49,636 nt of DNA from Clostridium sp. Marseille-P2415 (GTDB taxonomy: Bacteria; Bacillota; Clostridia; Lachnospirales; Lachnospiraceae): NCBI RefSeq assembly GCF_900155545.1, contig NZ_LT732526.1, positions 981,413 through 1,031,048 of the forward strand, read 5' to 3'. Each line of letters begins with the position of its first letter. Positions within the stretch are counted from its first letter, which is position 1. Position numbers and translations under genes: made by a program. Positions 39,570-49,137 of the stretch are shown here, piece after piece. The notes beneath the pieces were generated by a model. It had not been told where the DNA came from, searched no databases, and saw only the letters and a list, made by a program, of their open reading frames with translations.

Positions 39570-40757
39570 ATGAAAACAGATAAACGCAATCACATTTTTG
39601 TCCGCTGCTGCTACGGATATGCAGTCAGTGGAATGGCCGTTCTGGTCATCGGAGCCATATTGCCGTCTATCATTGAGGAAGCCGGCATCAGTTTCCTGGC
39701 TGCAGGCGGTCTTCTTTCCGTTATGGCCGTGGGGAATCTTTCCGCCAGTTTCTTCTTTCCAATGATAGTTCCTCTCATGGGAAGAAAAAAAGCGATTTTT
39801 ATGATTACACTTTTTGCACCTGTCTGCCTGCTGATACTAAGCTTTTTGCCTGCCCTTCCGGTCATGTATGGCGTCATGCTGGTCTATGGCCTGGTCCGGG
39901 GCTGTATTACGATTTTAAATAATGCTGCCGTAAATGACATTTATGAAGACGGAGCCGCCGGGAAACTGAACATACTCCATTGCAGCTTTGCGATTGGTGC
40001 ATTTCTTGCGCCGTTTATGACAGCTGTGCTAATGAAACTCGGATTCGGCTGGAGAGTGATCCTTTATCTCATTCTTTTCCTGACAGCTACCTCTGCGGTT
40101 TCCTACGGGACTATGGATTATACCCTGCTCAATGAAAAGTCAAAGAATATCAGAGCAAATAAAAAAATCAATGGCTCTTCCGGTATCCGCGGTTTTCTCA
40201 AATCTTTTCCGTTTTACTGCATTGCTTTTATCCTGTTTTTTTACCTGGGAGTTGAGAACTGTATCAATGGATGGTTTGTGACCTATCTTCAGAATACGGG
40301 CGTCATGAGCCCGGCATACGCAACAACACTGGTATCTTTTACCTGGCTGGTAATTATGGCAGGGCGCCTGCTTTGCGCTGCACTGTCAAAAAAGCTGGAA
40401 CGGAGCACCATTATTTTAATAAACGCCTTAGGAAGTGCGGCCTGTTTTTTTCTGCTGATCACTACAAAAAGCCTTCCGCTGGTAACCGCTGCTCTTTTGG
40501 GATTCGGTTTTTTCCTGTCAGGGATATATCCAACCTGCATTGCCAACGCCGGTCCATTAATCCAGGGCTCTACCCTTGGAATGTCTCTGATAACTGCCAT
40601 ATCTGCCATGGGCGGAATCATTACGCCTCAGCTGGTTGGCGGTGCGGCTGACCACATCGGAATCGTGGCAGCAGTCAGCATTTTGATTATTAACGTGGTA
40701 TTTGTGATTATCCTGGCGGCAATTAACTTCAGAAACTGGCATAGATCGCTGCGTTAA
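39570..40757 (+). CDS. Major facilitator superfamily transporter
   Basis: About 395 residues with twelve predicted membrane segments. The loop 2-3 motif MGRKKAIFMITLFAP is MFS motif A-like; GVENCINGWFVTYLQNTGVMSP and the C-terminal GFFLSGIYPTCIANAGPLIQGSTLGMSLITAISAMGGIITPQLVGGAADHIG segments resemble FucP/sugar or drug transporters. The substrate is unknown. The ATG at 39570 has GGGGGTATACC upstream; the GTG at 39546 has none. Its stop overlaps the trkH stop on the opposite strand. Confidence 0.83.
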   Translation: MKTDKRNHIFVRCCYGYAVSGMAVLVIGAILPSIIEEAGISFLAAGGLLSVMAVGNLSASFFFPMIVPLMGRKKAIFMITLFAPVCLLILSFLPALPVMYGVMLVYGLVRGCITILNNAAVNDIYEDGAAGKLNILHCSFAIGAFLAPFMTAVLMKLGFGWRVILYLILFLTATSAVSYGTMDYTLLNEKSKNIRANKKINGSSGIRGFLKSFPFYCIAFILFFYLGVENCINGWFVTYLQNTGVMSPAYATTLVSFTWLVIMAGRLLCAALSKKLERSTIILINALGSAACFFLLITTKSLPLVTAALLGFGFFLSGIYPTCIANAGPLIQGSTLGMSLITAISAMGGIITPQLVGGAADHIGIVAAVSILIINVVFVIILAAINFRNWHRSLR

Positions 40758-42196
40758 TTATTTTTCCACGTAGATGGTGCGAAAAGCAATAACATTGGAA
40801 ATACTTCCAGACGCCCTGCCAGCATGTCGAACATCATGACATATTTGGATAAAGGCGAAAAATGGGAGAAGTTCCGGGCTGGGCCGGCTTCCGCGAGTCC
40901 CGGCCCTATATTATTAAATGTAGCTGCAACGGCAGTGAAATTTGTGGTGAAATCAAAGTTATCCAGGCTGACGATCAGAACTGAACTTATAAAAATCACA
41001 ATGTATGCACCAAGAAACGTATTGATGGACCGGAGTACAGTGTGTTCCACCGGTTTTCCTTCCAGCTTCAGAACCTTTACACTTCTCGGATGAATCAATG
41101 ATTCCAGTTCTTTTTTTACGGCCTTAATAAGGATTACAACTCGTGATACCTTTAAACCGCCTCCTGTACTTCCTGCGCATGCACCGATAAACATGAGAAG
41201 CACCAGGATCCATTTTGAAAATTCCGGCCACAAGTCAAAGTCCACGGTAGAATAGCCGGTTGTAGTAATAATAGAAGCCACCTGGAATGCCGCATGGTGG
41301 AAGGCAGAAAACAGGCTGTCAAAGCCACCGCGGATATTTACAGTGATAAGCAGGATGGCTGCACCAATGATTCCAATATAGGCTCTGGCCTCCTCATTCC
41401 GCAACGCCTCTTTGGGATGGCGGGTCAGGAACAGGTAATAAACATTAAAATTCACGCCAAACAAAATCATGAAAACTGTAACGATGCCCTGCAGATAATA
41501 ACTGTTATAAAAAGCCATGCTGTTATTCTTAATGCCAAATCCGCCGGTACCGGCCGTACCGAAGCTGATTGCCAGAGAATCAAACAGGGACATCCCTCCT
41601 GTTAGAAGAAGGATAATTTCCAGCACCGTCATGAACAGGTAAATTCCATAAAGTATCTTGGCGGTCGTCCGCACCCTGGGAACCAGCTTGCCTACAGAAG
41701 GTCCCGGGCTCTCCGCCTTCATGATGTACATATTATAACCGCCGGCAAGGGGAAGGATGGACAGGATAAATACCAGAACCCCCATACCACCGATCCAGTG
41801 AGTAAAGCTTCTCCACATCAGCATACATTTCGAAAGGGATTCCACATCGGTTAATATGCTGGCTCCGGTCGTTGTAAAGCCGGAAATAACCTCAAACATG
41901 GCATCTTCAAATCTGGGAATCTCCCCGCTTAAATAAAAGGGCAATGCCCCGAAAAAGCTTAAGATGATCCAGCTTAAGGATACGGAAACAAAGCCTTCCT
42001 TGGCAAAGAAAACCATGTTCTCCGGTTTTTTATGTGTACAAAGAAAACCGATCGCCCCGCAGGCGGCCAGAACAGCCAGAAACCAGAAGCCGCTGGTTTC
42101 CTTATAAATCAAAGCAACGATACATGGAAGCAGCATAAAGGCGGCCTCAATGTTTAAAATCCATCCCAATAGATAGACTATAACTTTTTTATTCAT
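40754..42196 (-). CDS. trkH: TrkH-family potassium uptake channel subunit
   Basis: 480 residues, about ten helices with four pore-like segments: FEVISGFTTTGASILTD, AISFGTAGTGGFGIKN, ASIITTTGYSTVDFDLWPEFSK, FNNIGPGLAEAGPARNFSHFS. GSTGGGLKVSRVVILIK is a TrkH signature. It forms the K+ conducting subunit, gated by the cytoplasmic TrkA encoded 17 bases upstream in the same operon. Confidence 0.95.
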   Translation of the reverse strand: MNKKVIVYLLGWILNIEAAFMLLPCIVALIYKETSGFWFLAVLAACGAIGFLCTHKKPENMVFFAKEGFVSVSLSWIILSFFGALPFYLSGEIPRFEDAMFEVISGFTTTGASILTDVESLSKCMLMWRSFTHWIGGMGVLVFILSILPLAGGYNMYIMKAESPGPSVGKLVPRVRTTAKILYGIYLFMTVLEIILLLTGGMSLFDSLAISFGTAGTGGFGIKNNSMAFYNSYYLQGIVTVFMILFGVNFNVYYLFLTRHPKEALRNEEARAYIGIIGAAILLITVNIRGGFDSLFSAFHHAAFQVASIITTTGYSTVDFDLWPEFSKWILVLLMFIGACAGSTGGGLKVSRVVILIKAVKKELESLIHPRSVKVLKLEGKPVEHTVLRSINTFLGAYIVIFISSVLIVSLDNFDFTTNFTAVAATFNNIGPGLAEAGPARNFSHFSPLSKYVMMFDMLAGRLEVFPMLLLFAPSTWKNN

Positions 42197-42213
42197 AACC
42201 TTTTCGCCTTTTC

Positions 42214-43569
42214 CTACCTTAATATATCCTTTAAGTCATTGAGTCCGGTCACTGTGGTAACAACGATTACCCGGTCTCCCTCTTCCAGAGTGTCTTTTCC
42301 GCGCGGACTGATAAAACGTCCCTTGCGGATGATGTAGGCCACAAGAAGGTTATTTTTAAGTTCCAGCTTTTCCAGCGGGATTCCGACAATACAGGGCTCA
42401 TTTACCACACGGAATTCCAGTGCCTCCGCCCGGTCTGCCACGATCTTATAAAGAGTTTCTACATTGCTTCCCATAGAATTCTGCATGGCGCGGACGTATT
42501 GAAGGATGGTTTCGGCCGTAATCAGCTTCGGATAAATCATACTGCCTAAGTTCATGGAATTTATAATATTTTCAAAAGCAATCCGGTTTACCTTTGTGAT
42601 CAGCTTTGCCCTGGACTGGCTGGCTGCATAAAGGGAAAGCATGATATTTTCCTCATCAAAGCCTGTTAAAGAAGCAAAAGCATCTGTCTGGCCGATTCCC
42701 TCCTGGAGCAGCAGTTCCTGGTTGGAAGCATCCCCATGGATCACCATGGCTCTGGGCAGCAGCTCGCTCAGTTCATTGCAGCGCTCCATATTCTGCTCAA
42801 GGATCTTTACCTTTATCTTGCTGTTTTCCAGAAGCCTTGCCACGTAGTATGTAATTTTACCGCCCCCCACCAGCATGGCTGTTTTTACTGTATTGTTATC
42901 AATTCCCACATGTTTAAAGAATTCGTTGGATTCCAAAGGGGATGCAATAAAGGAAATCTTATCTCCTGCCATCATAACGGAATCTCCGCCCGGAATGATA
43001 ACTTCATTTCCGTGTTCAATGGCACAGATCAGGACATTGCAGTTTAGCTTTGTCAGGACTTCGCGCACCATCATATTATGGAGGACGGAATGATCCGGTA
43101 CAATGAACTTCAAAATCTCGATCCTTCCCTTTGCAAAGGTATCGATTTTAATTGCGGAAGGGAAACGCAGTAATCTTGATATTTCCATAGCAGCGGCCAT
43201 TTCCGGGTTTATGGCCATGGAAAGCCCAAGTTCTTCCCTGATATAACTGATTTCAGAATTATACTCCGGATTTCGGATTCTTGCAATGGTATGGCAGTTT
43301 CCGGCTTTTTTCGCGATCAGGCAGCAAAGCATATTAAGCTCATCTGAGTTGGTCGTAGCAATCAGGAGGTCTGTCTCCTGAATTCCCGCTTCTGTCTGCA
43401 CCTTATAAACGGCTCCATTTCCAACTACGCCCATTACGTCAATTCTCTCTGTAATGGAATTTATGACACCTGCGTTCTTATCAATGAGCATAATATCATG
43501 GTGTTCGTTGTTTAACTGTTCTGCCAGGGTTGTTCCCACTTTCCCACAACCCACTATAATGATTTTCAT
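42214..43569 (-). CDS. trkA: TrkA potassium uptake regulator
   Basis: 451 residues in two RCK halves. Each begins with a Rossmann motif (MKIIIVGCGKVGTTLAEQL and MLVGGGKITYYVARLLE) and carries a TrkA-C domain (...FISPRGKDTLEEGDRVIVVTT at the end). It binds NAD(H) or nucleotides and controls TrkH. It overlaps the RNase G gene by 4 bases, so K+ uptake is co-transcribed with RNA processing genes. Confidence 0.95.
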   Translation of the reverse strand: MKIIIVGCGKVGTTLAEQLNNEHHDIMLIDKNAGVINSITERIDVMGVVGNGAVYKVQTEAGIQETDLLIATTNSDELNMLCCLIAKKAGNCHTIARIRNPEYNSEISYIREELGLSMAINPEMAAAMEISRLLRFPSAIKIDTFAKGRIEILKFIVPDHSVLHNMMVREVLTKLNCNVLICAIEHGNEVIIPGGDSVMMAGDKISFIASPLESNEFFKHVGIDNNTVKTAMLVGGGKITYYVARLLENSKIKVKILEQNMERCNELSELLPRAMVIHGDASNQELLLQEGIGQTDAFASLTGFDEENIMLSLYAASQSRAKLITKVNRIAFENIINSMNLGSMIYPKLITAETILQYVRAMQNSMGSNVETLYKIVADRAEALEFRVVNEPCIVGIPLEKLELKNNLLVAYIIRKGRFISPRGKDTLEEGDRVIVVTTVTGLNDLKDILR

Positions 43570-44768
43570 GGTGAAACCTTCTCCTTCATCTGCGATGCCT
43601 GTTCATAAAGGGGCTTTCGTATTTTTTTTCTGGTGACTTCCACCAGATTCAATTTTGTAATTTCAACAACAGTTGTTTTGACCGGATCTCCGGAGAGGAT
43701 TTCTTCCAGCCGTTCCACCAGAATCCGCCTGTCTTCTTCTGTTTCCATATCAATAAAATCTATAATAATGATGCCGGATAAATTCCTGAGCCGTAACTGA
43801 TGTCCGATCTCCCCGGCAGCCTCCAGGTTTACTTTCATAATGGTATCACGAAGCGCCTTTTTTCCGGAATATTTTCCAGTATTCACATCAATGACAGCCA
43901 GGGCTTCCGTAGGCTCAATAACCAGATACCCTCCCGATTTCAGCCAGACCCGTTTGCCCAAAGCCTCTTCCATGGTTTTTTCGATCCGGTAAAGCTTTCC
44001 CAGGGGAAGCAGTTCATCTTCATACCATGTAAGAAGCTCTGAGTCTTCCGGCTGGTACCGGGTTAAATACGCTCTTATGGCTTCGTAGATATCCGGCTCA
44101 TCGGTTATCACAGCCTCTAAGGAAGATTTAAGACTGTCCCTTAAACCGGTTAAGTAGGAGGGCGCGGAACTGTAAAGAAGGCTGTAACACGTTCTGTGCT
44201 TCGCACTGTCCAGAATCTTTTTAAGCGAGTCCTTTAACAGCTCAAGCTCAAGCTCAAGTTCTTCCATGGTCCCATTGGGGGCATTGGTTCGGACAATCAT
44301 GCCGAAGCCGTCTTCCTTTACCGACTCCAGATAGGACTTCATCTCACGTTTCCAGTCCTGGTCCGTAATTTTAGAGGAAAAACCGATCTGTTTTTTTCCG
44401 GTGGTCAGTACGAAATATCGGCCCGTAATGTTTAAGTTACCGGTCAGGACCGGAGCTTTTGTCTTTACGGCCTCCCTCTCCACCTGAACCACGATTTCGT
44501 CTCCCTGGCGAAGTTTTCCGTCATAGGGCCGGTCATCAGCATAATGGATGCCGGCATCATTAAGACTTAAATATCCCGTCTGCCCATTGCCTATATCTAC
44601 AAAAGCTGCGTTGATATTTTTAACGATATTGCTTACTTTTCCTATATAAATATTACCTAAAACGGAATGGTTCTGCTCCGGTTCAATATCGATCTGAACC
44701 GTTTCTTTTCCCGACTGAAGCAGGGTAATGACCGAACCGTTCCATCTTGTTATGATCAGCTTATTCAA
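43566..44768 (-). CDS. rng: Ribonuclease G/E family protein
   Basis: 400 residues. S1-like RNA-binding start (GNIYIGKVSNIVKNINAAFVDIGNGQTGYLSLND) and a catalytic core whose Asp residues lie in AVIDVNTGKYSG and IIIDFIDMETEEDRR (metal site). It lacks the long RNase E scaffold tail. It probably processes rRNA or mRNA 5' ends. It overlaps both neighbours by a few bases. Confidence 0.93.
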   Translation of the reverse strand: MNKLIITRWNGSVITLLQSGKETVQIDIEPEQNHSVLGNIYIGKVSNIVKNINAAFVDIGNGQTGYLSLNDAGIHYADDRPYDGKLRQGDEIVVQVEREAVKTKAPVLTGNLNITGRYFVLTTGKKQIGFSSKITDQDWKREMKSYLESVKEDGFGMIVRTNAPNGTMEELELELELLKDSLKKILDSAKHRTCYSLLYSSAPSYLTGLRDSLKSSLEAVITDEPDIYEAIRAYLTRYQPEDSELLTWYEDELLPLGKLYRIEKTMEEALGKRVWLKSGGYLVIEPTEALAVIDVNTGKYSGKKALRDTIMKVNLEAAGEIGHQLRLRNLSGIIIIDFIDMETEEDRRILVERLEEILSGDPVKTTVVEITKLNLVEVTRKKIRKPLYEQASQMKEKVSP

Positions 44769-45471
44769 TGGATTCTCCTATAAGCCCCAAAGGCACAAGA
44801 ATTTTATTCTCCTCATCTCCGGCATTGCCGTAGACCTCTTCTCTCTGGATATGGAAAGCAAATTCCGGACAGGTCTGGCCTTTCCACTGGTAATAGGTTT
44901 CCATCATCAGTTCCGGCTTTAAATTATCCGCGCTTCCGGCAGATACCTTCATAAAAATAGTCCCGTCATTTGCTGAAAGCTCATAAATAGAAGCTTTTAT
45001 ATCTACCTCTTTTTCGCCTTTTTTCGTTTTTTTGGTTATTAAGATATGGTCCTGGCCTGCAAATTCAGAAAGGCCCTTAAGAAATTCTTCCATATCATCC
45101 GGCTGTTTTCCTTCCCGGAAGGTCAGGGTATAGTCTGCAGCCGCAACCAAAGACATGGCATTTTTGGCCCGGTCATCAAGCATATGGCATTCAATGATCC
45201 GGATTCCGTCCACCATTACCTCATTTAACTGATCCGTCATGGTCTTACAATCCGTTATGGACTTCACTTCAATGTCCATATATTCTCCATTGCTTGTAAG
45301 TCCCACACCCAGCGGTGCTGCAAAGGACATGATCTGATGAGGACTGAAGCCTTCGCTGTATTTGATATCAATATCAGCCCTTCTCATGGCCTTCTGGAAA
45401 TAACGCATCACATCCAGATGGCCGATGAATTTGACCGGGCCATGTTTGGAAAATTTAATTCTTACCTTCAT
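44761..45471 (-). CDS. DUF2344 (TIGR03936) protein
   Basis: 236 residues: MKVRIKFSKHGPVKFIGHLDVMRYFQKAMRRADIDIKYSEGFSPHQIMSFA-type start, GVGLTSNGEYMDIEVK. The family is always found beside or fused to the TIGR03960 radical SAM protein, as here (17-base overlap), so the two probably act together. The reaction is unknown to me. Confidence 0.9.
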   Translation of the reverse strand: MKVRIKFSKHGPVKFIGHLDVMRYFQKAMRRADIDIKYSEGFSPHQIMSFAAPLGVGLTSNGEYMDIEVKSITDCKTMTDQLNEVMVDGIRIIECHMLDDRAKNAMSLVAAADYTLTFREGKQPDDMEEFLKGLSEFAGQDHILITKKTKKGEKEVDIKASIYELSANDGTIFMKVSAGSADNLKPELMMETYYQWKGQTCPEFAFHIQREEVYGNAGDEENKILVPLGLIGESIE

Positions 45472-47320
45472 AGCAGACCCCTCCTTTGAAACTCATGGCC
45501 CCACAGCCAGTACACTGCTGACGGCAATTTGGAGTAACTTTTTCGCTGATGGCGTTCTGCCACTCTCTCTTTAAAAATTCCTTTGAAACGCCTGCATCGA
45601 TAAAATCCCAGGGGAATACTTCCTCTAAGTCTCTTTCTCTGGTCGTATAGAAATCCGCATCAAGGCCGCAGGTTTCAAAAGCCTTCATCCAGATATCATT
45701 TTTAAAATGTTCGGACCAGGAATCGTAAATGGCACCGTTTTTATAAGCTTCTTCAATCAGAGCCGATGTTCTTCTGTCTCCGCGGGCCAGAACACCTTCC
45801 AGAACCGTTAAATCGGCTTCGTGATAATTATATTTTAAGCTCTTCTGATTCAGCATCTTCCGGAACTTATCCTTAACAATATAGGCTCTCTCCAAAAACT
45901 CTTCCTTTGTACACATCCTGGCCCACTGGAATGGGGTAAAGGGCTTTGGAACAAAGAAGGAGGAGCTTGCTACCACCTGAACCTTTCCGTTTCTCTGGTC
46001 CTTTGGAATCTCATAGTAGACTTCTGCCACTTTTTCCGACAGCTCTGCGATCCCTTCCATATCCTCCACCGTCTCGGTGGGCAGGCCCAGCATGAAGTAA
46101 AGCTTGACCCGGTTCCAGCCGCCGTGAAAGGCTTCCATGGCTCCTTTTAAGATAATTTCTTCCGTCAGGCCTTTGTTAATAACATCACGAAGCCTTTGGG
46201 AACCTGCCTCCGGTGCAAAGGTCAAGCTGCTTTTCCGGATATCCTGGACTTTGCTCATGACATCAAGGGAAAAAGCATCAATTCGAAGGGAAGGAAGGGA
46301 AATGTTGACACCCTTATCCTTAAATTCATCGATGAGGAAATTTACGATTCCCTCCAAACGGCTGTAATCGCTGGAGCTTAAGGAACTTAAGGAAATTTCC
46401 TCATGCCCGGTGCTTTTTAACAGCTTGCTGGCATATTCCTTTAAATATTCCAGGCTGTGTTCTCTTAAAGGACGGTAAACGTTCCCGGCCTGGCAGAACC
46501 GGCAGCCGCGGATGCAGCCTCTCATGATCTCCAGCACTACCCGGTCCTGGGTCACTTTGATAAACGGGACCACTGGCTTTTCAATGTAATAAGCATCATC
46601 CATGCTGACAACCAGCTGCTTTGTTATTTTTTCCTTTGCATGAGGATTGTTGGGCTTCATGCTCCCGATGGTGCCATCTTCTTTATAGTCCACATCGTAA
46701 AAGGCCGGAATATAGATTCCATCGATTTCCGCCGCCATCTCAAGGAAATCCATGCGGCTTCCGCCGTTTTTCTTGTTCTCCTTGTAACGGTCCATCAGTT
46801 CAAAATAAACGGTTTCCCCTTCTCCGATATAGAACATATCAAAGAACCGGGCCAGCGGCTCAGGATTGTAGGCACACGGACCGCCGCCGATTATGATCGG
46901 GTCGGATTCTGTCCGGTCAGCCGCATGAAGCGGTATCTGGCCCAGATCAAGGACCTGCAAAATATTAGTATAGCACATTTCATACTGAAGCGTGATTCCA
47001 ATAAAATCAAATTCCTTAATGGGATCCTGTGACTCCAGAGCGAAAAGCGGAATGTGCTGTTCCCTCATGATTTGATCTAAGTCCGTCCATGGGGAGAAGA
47101 TACGCTCGCAGTAAATGTCATCTCTGCGGTTAAACATATCGTATAGAATCTGCATACCCAGATGGGACATTCCGATTTCATAAACGTCCGGGAAGCACAT
47201 GGCAAAGCGGATGTCCACAGCAGACGGATCTTTGACTGCCATGTTTACTTCATTTCCGATATACCGGGCCGGTTTCTCAATTCTTAACAAAATTTCATCT
47301 GATAAAGCTAATTTTCTCAT
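45455..47320 (-). CDS. TIGR03960-family radical SAM protein with B12-binding-like domain
   Basis: 621 residues. An N-terminal cobalamin-binding-like region (DIRFAMCFPDVYEIGMSHLGMQIL, GGPCAYNPEPLARFFDMFYIGEGE) precedes a radical SAM core with CIRGCRFCQAG, which holds the three [4Fe-4S] ligands, and YFMLGLPTET. The C-terminus has a Cys cluster (CRQQCTGCG). The substrate is unknown; partnership with the DUF2344 protein and position before RNase G are conserved in Clostridia as far as I recall. First gene of the five-gene - strand run ending with trkH. Confidence 0.92.
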   Translation of the reverse strand: MRKLALSDEILLRIEKPARYIGNEVNMAVKDPSAVDIRFAMCFPDVYEIGMSHLGMQILYDMFNRRDDIYCERIFSPWTDLDQIMREQHIPLFALESQDPIKEFDFIGITLQYEMCYTNILQVLDLGQIPLHAADRTESDPIIIGGGPCAYNPEPLARFFDMFYIGEGETVYFELMDRYKENKKNGGSRMDFLEMAAEIDGIYIPAFYDVDYKEDGTIGSMKPNNPHAKEKITKQLVVSMDDAYYIEKPVVPFIKVTQDRVVLEIMRGCIRGCRFCQAGNVYRPLREHSLEYLKEYASKLLKSTGHEEISLSSLSSSDYSRLEGIVNFLIDEFKDKGVNISLPSLRIDAFSLDVMSKVQDIRKSSLTFAPEAGSQRLRDVINKGLTEEIILKGAMEAFHGGWNRVKLYFMLGLPTETVEDMEGIAELSEKVAEVYYEIPKDQRNGKVQVVASSSFFVPKPFTPFQWARMCTKEEFLERAYIVKDKFRKMLNQKSLKYNYHEADLTVLEGVLARGDRRTSALIEEAYKNGAIYDSWSEHFKNDIWMKAFETCGLDADFYTTRERDLEEVFPWDFIDAGVSKEFLKREWQNAISEKVTPNCRQQCTGCGAMSFKGGVCYEGKN

Positions 47321-47578
47321 ATTAAATCCTTTTTACGATGTGCGGTCTGCACATTTTTTAATAGGTACATTGTTTTGGGCGATTCCGATAAAAGAAGGAA
47401 ATACAATCTTTATTTTCTGATTTTTAGAAATTGCAATAACTATATTTTTCCCATGGTAAATATCGTCTAACAACATATTGCATAATTATAAGATACTTTT
47501 TGGGATTAAGCAACACTATTTGGCAAAATAGGCGCAATATAGGAATCAGGTATGAAACAGAAAAAGAGACTGAACACT
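47321..47578. other. Leader of the radical SAM operon; otherwise no gene
   Basis: A hairpin ATGTGC/GCACAT lies at about 47338-47354, just ahead of the 45455-47320 start. A weak promoter-like pair (TTGCAA, TAAAGA) occurs on the - strand near 47420-47450. I see no coding sequence. Confidence 0.35.
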
Positions 47579-47609
47579 GCTGATTTTAATCAGCCGGCGC
47601 GGCAGCCCC
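47579..47609 (-). repeat. Orphan end of an IS1182-type element
   Basis: On the - strand from 47609: GGGGCTGCCGCGCC, then a GCTGATT..AATCAGC palindrome, matching the left end of the IS at 1-31 in about 24 of 31 positions, including an identical TGATTAAAATCAGC core. Weaker similarity continues for about 25 bases. No transposase is attached. Confidence 0.7.
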
Positions 47610-47739
47610 TCTTTCCTGTCAATTCTCCTTTGTCATTTACAATCATGAAAGCACGTTTATCCAACCCTGCTAACTGTTCTGCTTTTTTACGCGTTTCTTC
47701 CCGTCTTGCTTTCTTTCTCCTCCTACAAATTCAGGGTTT
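47610..47739 (-). pseudogene. Gene fragment between the intron 3' end and the IS end
   Basis: On the - strand one frame reads RREETRKKAEQLAGLDKRAFMIVNDKGELTGK without stops, then runs into the IS end and stops there. It looks like the 3' exon of a gene interrupted by the group II intron and later cut by the IS. Not recognised. Confidence 0.45.
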
Positions 47740-47779
47740 GTTTAGTAAAATCGCACCTCACAATGCGAAGTCCTTTCCA

Positions 47780-47812
47780 GAACCGTACGTGCGGCTTTCC
47801 CGCATACGGCTC
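47780..47812 (-). ncRNA. Group II intron domain V
   Basis: On the - strand GAGCCGTATGCGGG-AAAG-CCGCACGTACGGTTC: a 33-base hairpin with the AAAG (GNRA-like) tip and the conserved catalytic bulge region, the most diagnostic part of a group II intron. Domain VI follows with the likely branch-point A in TTGTGAGG. Confidence 0.9.
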
Positions 47813-47838
47813 TTCATAATAACATTTACAGATTCCCG

Positions 47839-49137
47839 CTACGCATAGAGATTGTAGTACCTCTTGGGATATGCCAGCGGATAATAATCCAGCATCTGCT
47901 TAAATTCCTCCCAATTGTAGCTTTTCTTCTGACTCCTTCGATTCATCCAGCGGTATAACAGGCGCGTTGTGTAATAGTGATACTTCATCAGCGATGGTAT
48001 GTTATACGTCACACCGTAGTATCTGTAGTGTCCAACCAGCTTACGATTAAGGATCAGCATTATCTCTTTTAATGGCTTTGTTCGATTGTTCTTCAGCCAC
48101 TGCTTCATCTCCTTCAGTTTTGTCCGCATTCGTTTCCCGTTGGTTTTCGGTATCACACAGAACTTTCCCTCCTGGTTTTCTCCGCAATAGAATGTAAATC
48201 CCAAGAAATCAAAGGTCTCGGGTTTTCCCTCCCCTTTTCGCTTTCTTCTTTCTTTCGCATATCTCCCGAATTCTACAAGTCTGCTTTTACTCGTCTCTAG
48301 TTCCAACCCATATTTACACAGCCGTATCTGCATCTCTTCGTAGTATCGTTTGGCTTCCCCCTTATGTTCAAAGCCTGCCAGGTAATCATCTGCATACACT
48401 ACCAGAAAACTCATTCCCGTTCCGCGTTTCTCAAAGTATGCTTTGTACCACAACACCAGCACATGGTGCATGTAGATATTTGCCAATATCGGACTGATGA
48501 TATTTCCTTGGGCGGATCCCCATTCATTCGTCTGATACCTCCCTTCTTCCAGCACTCCTGCTTTCAGATACTTCTTTATCAGCCAGAGTATGTTCGGGTC
48601 TTTGATGTAGTATTCAACGAACTTCATTGTCCATTCGTGACTCATATGGTCGAAGAAACCTTTGATATCTGCATCTACAACATAGTTGATACGCTTTCGC
48701 ACGATACTGATACACATTTCTTTGATTGCCATATGACAGTCGCGTTTCGGCCGGAATCCGTACATGTTCTCCTGAAACTTTGGTTCATATACCGCTTCCA
48801 ATATCTTCTTTAGTCCTAATTGCACAATTTTATCTTCATAGACTGCAATACCCAGTGGACGCTTCTTTCCATTTGCTTTCGGTATATACACCCGCAGGGT
48901 CGGTTTCGGCTTATATGCCTTGTTCCTAAGTCTTTTCACCAGATTTCTGATGTTTTCTCTTAAGTTTTGGCTGTATTCCTCTTTTGTTATTCCATCGACT
49001 CCTGTTGCTTTCTTTCCGTCTAATTCTTTATGGCATTGAAGCAATAGTTCCTCATTCAGCAAGTGATACAGTGATGTAAATACCGGTCGGCTTTCATGAG
49101 CCGATTTGTCTGCTATTCTTTCTAATTTCGTTTGCAT
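47839..49137 (-). CDS. ltrA: Group II intron reverse transcriptase/maturase
   Basis: 432 residues. RT palm motifs GVDGITKEEY, RPLGIAVYEDKIVQ, GFRPKRDCHMAI, DADIKGFFDHMSHEW, QGNIISPILANIYMH and the catalytic YADDYLAGF; then DFLGFTF and the maturase (GIIM) domain HYRYYGVTYN...RWMNRRSQK. A DNA endonuclease (HNH) domain is absent, as in shorter intron proteins. It splices and mobilises the intron around it. The gene is intact and starts at ATG 49137 after GGGAGG. Confidence 0.95.
   Translation of the reverse strand: MQTKLERIADKSAHESRPVFTSLYHLLNEELLLQCHKELDGKKATGVDGITKEEYSQNLRENIRNLVKRLRNKAYKPKPTLRVYIPKANGKKRPLGIAVYEDKIVQLGLKKILEAVYEPKFQENMYGFRPKRDCHMAIKEMCISIVRKRINYVVDADIKGFFDHMSHEWTMKFVEYYIKDPNILWLIKKYLKAGVLEEGRYQTNEWGSAQGNIISPILANIYMHHVLVLWYKAYFEKRGTGMSFLVVYADDYLAGFEHKGEAKRYYEEMQIRLCKYGLELETSKSRLVEFGRYAKERRKRKGEGKPETFDFLGFTFYCGENQEGKFCVIPKTNGKRMRTKLKEMKQWLKNNRTKPLKEIMLILNRKLVGHYRYYGVTYNIPSLMKYHYYTTRLLYRWMNRRSQKKSYNWEEFKQMLDYYPLAYPKRYYNLYA

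Noticed and set aside
47552-47848. 98-codon + strand ORF
   Set aside because: It runs across the orphan IS end, the gene fragment and the intron domains V/VI on the opposite strand; no gene logic supports it.
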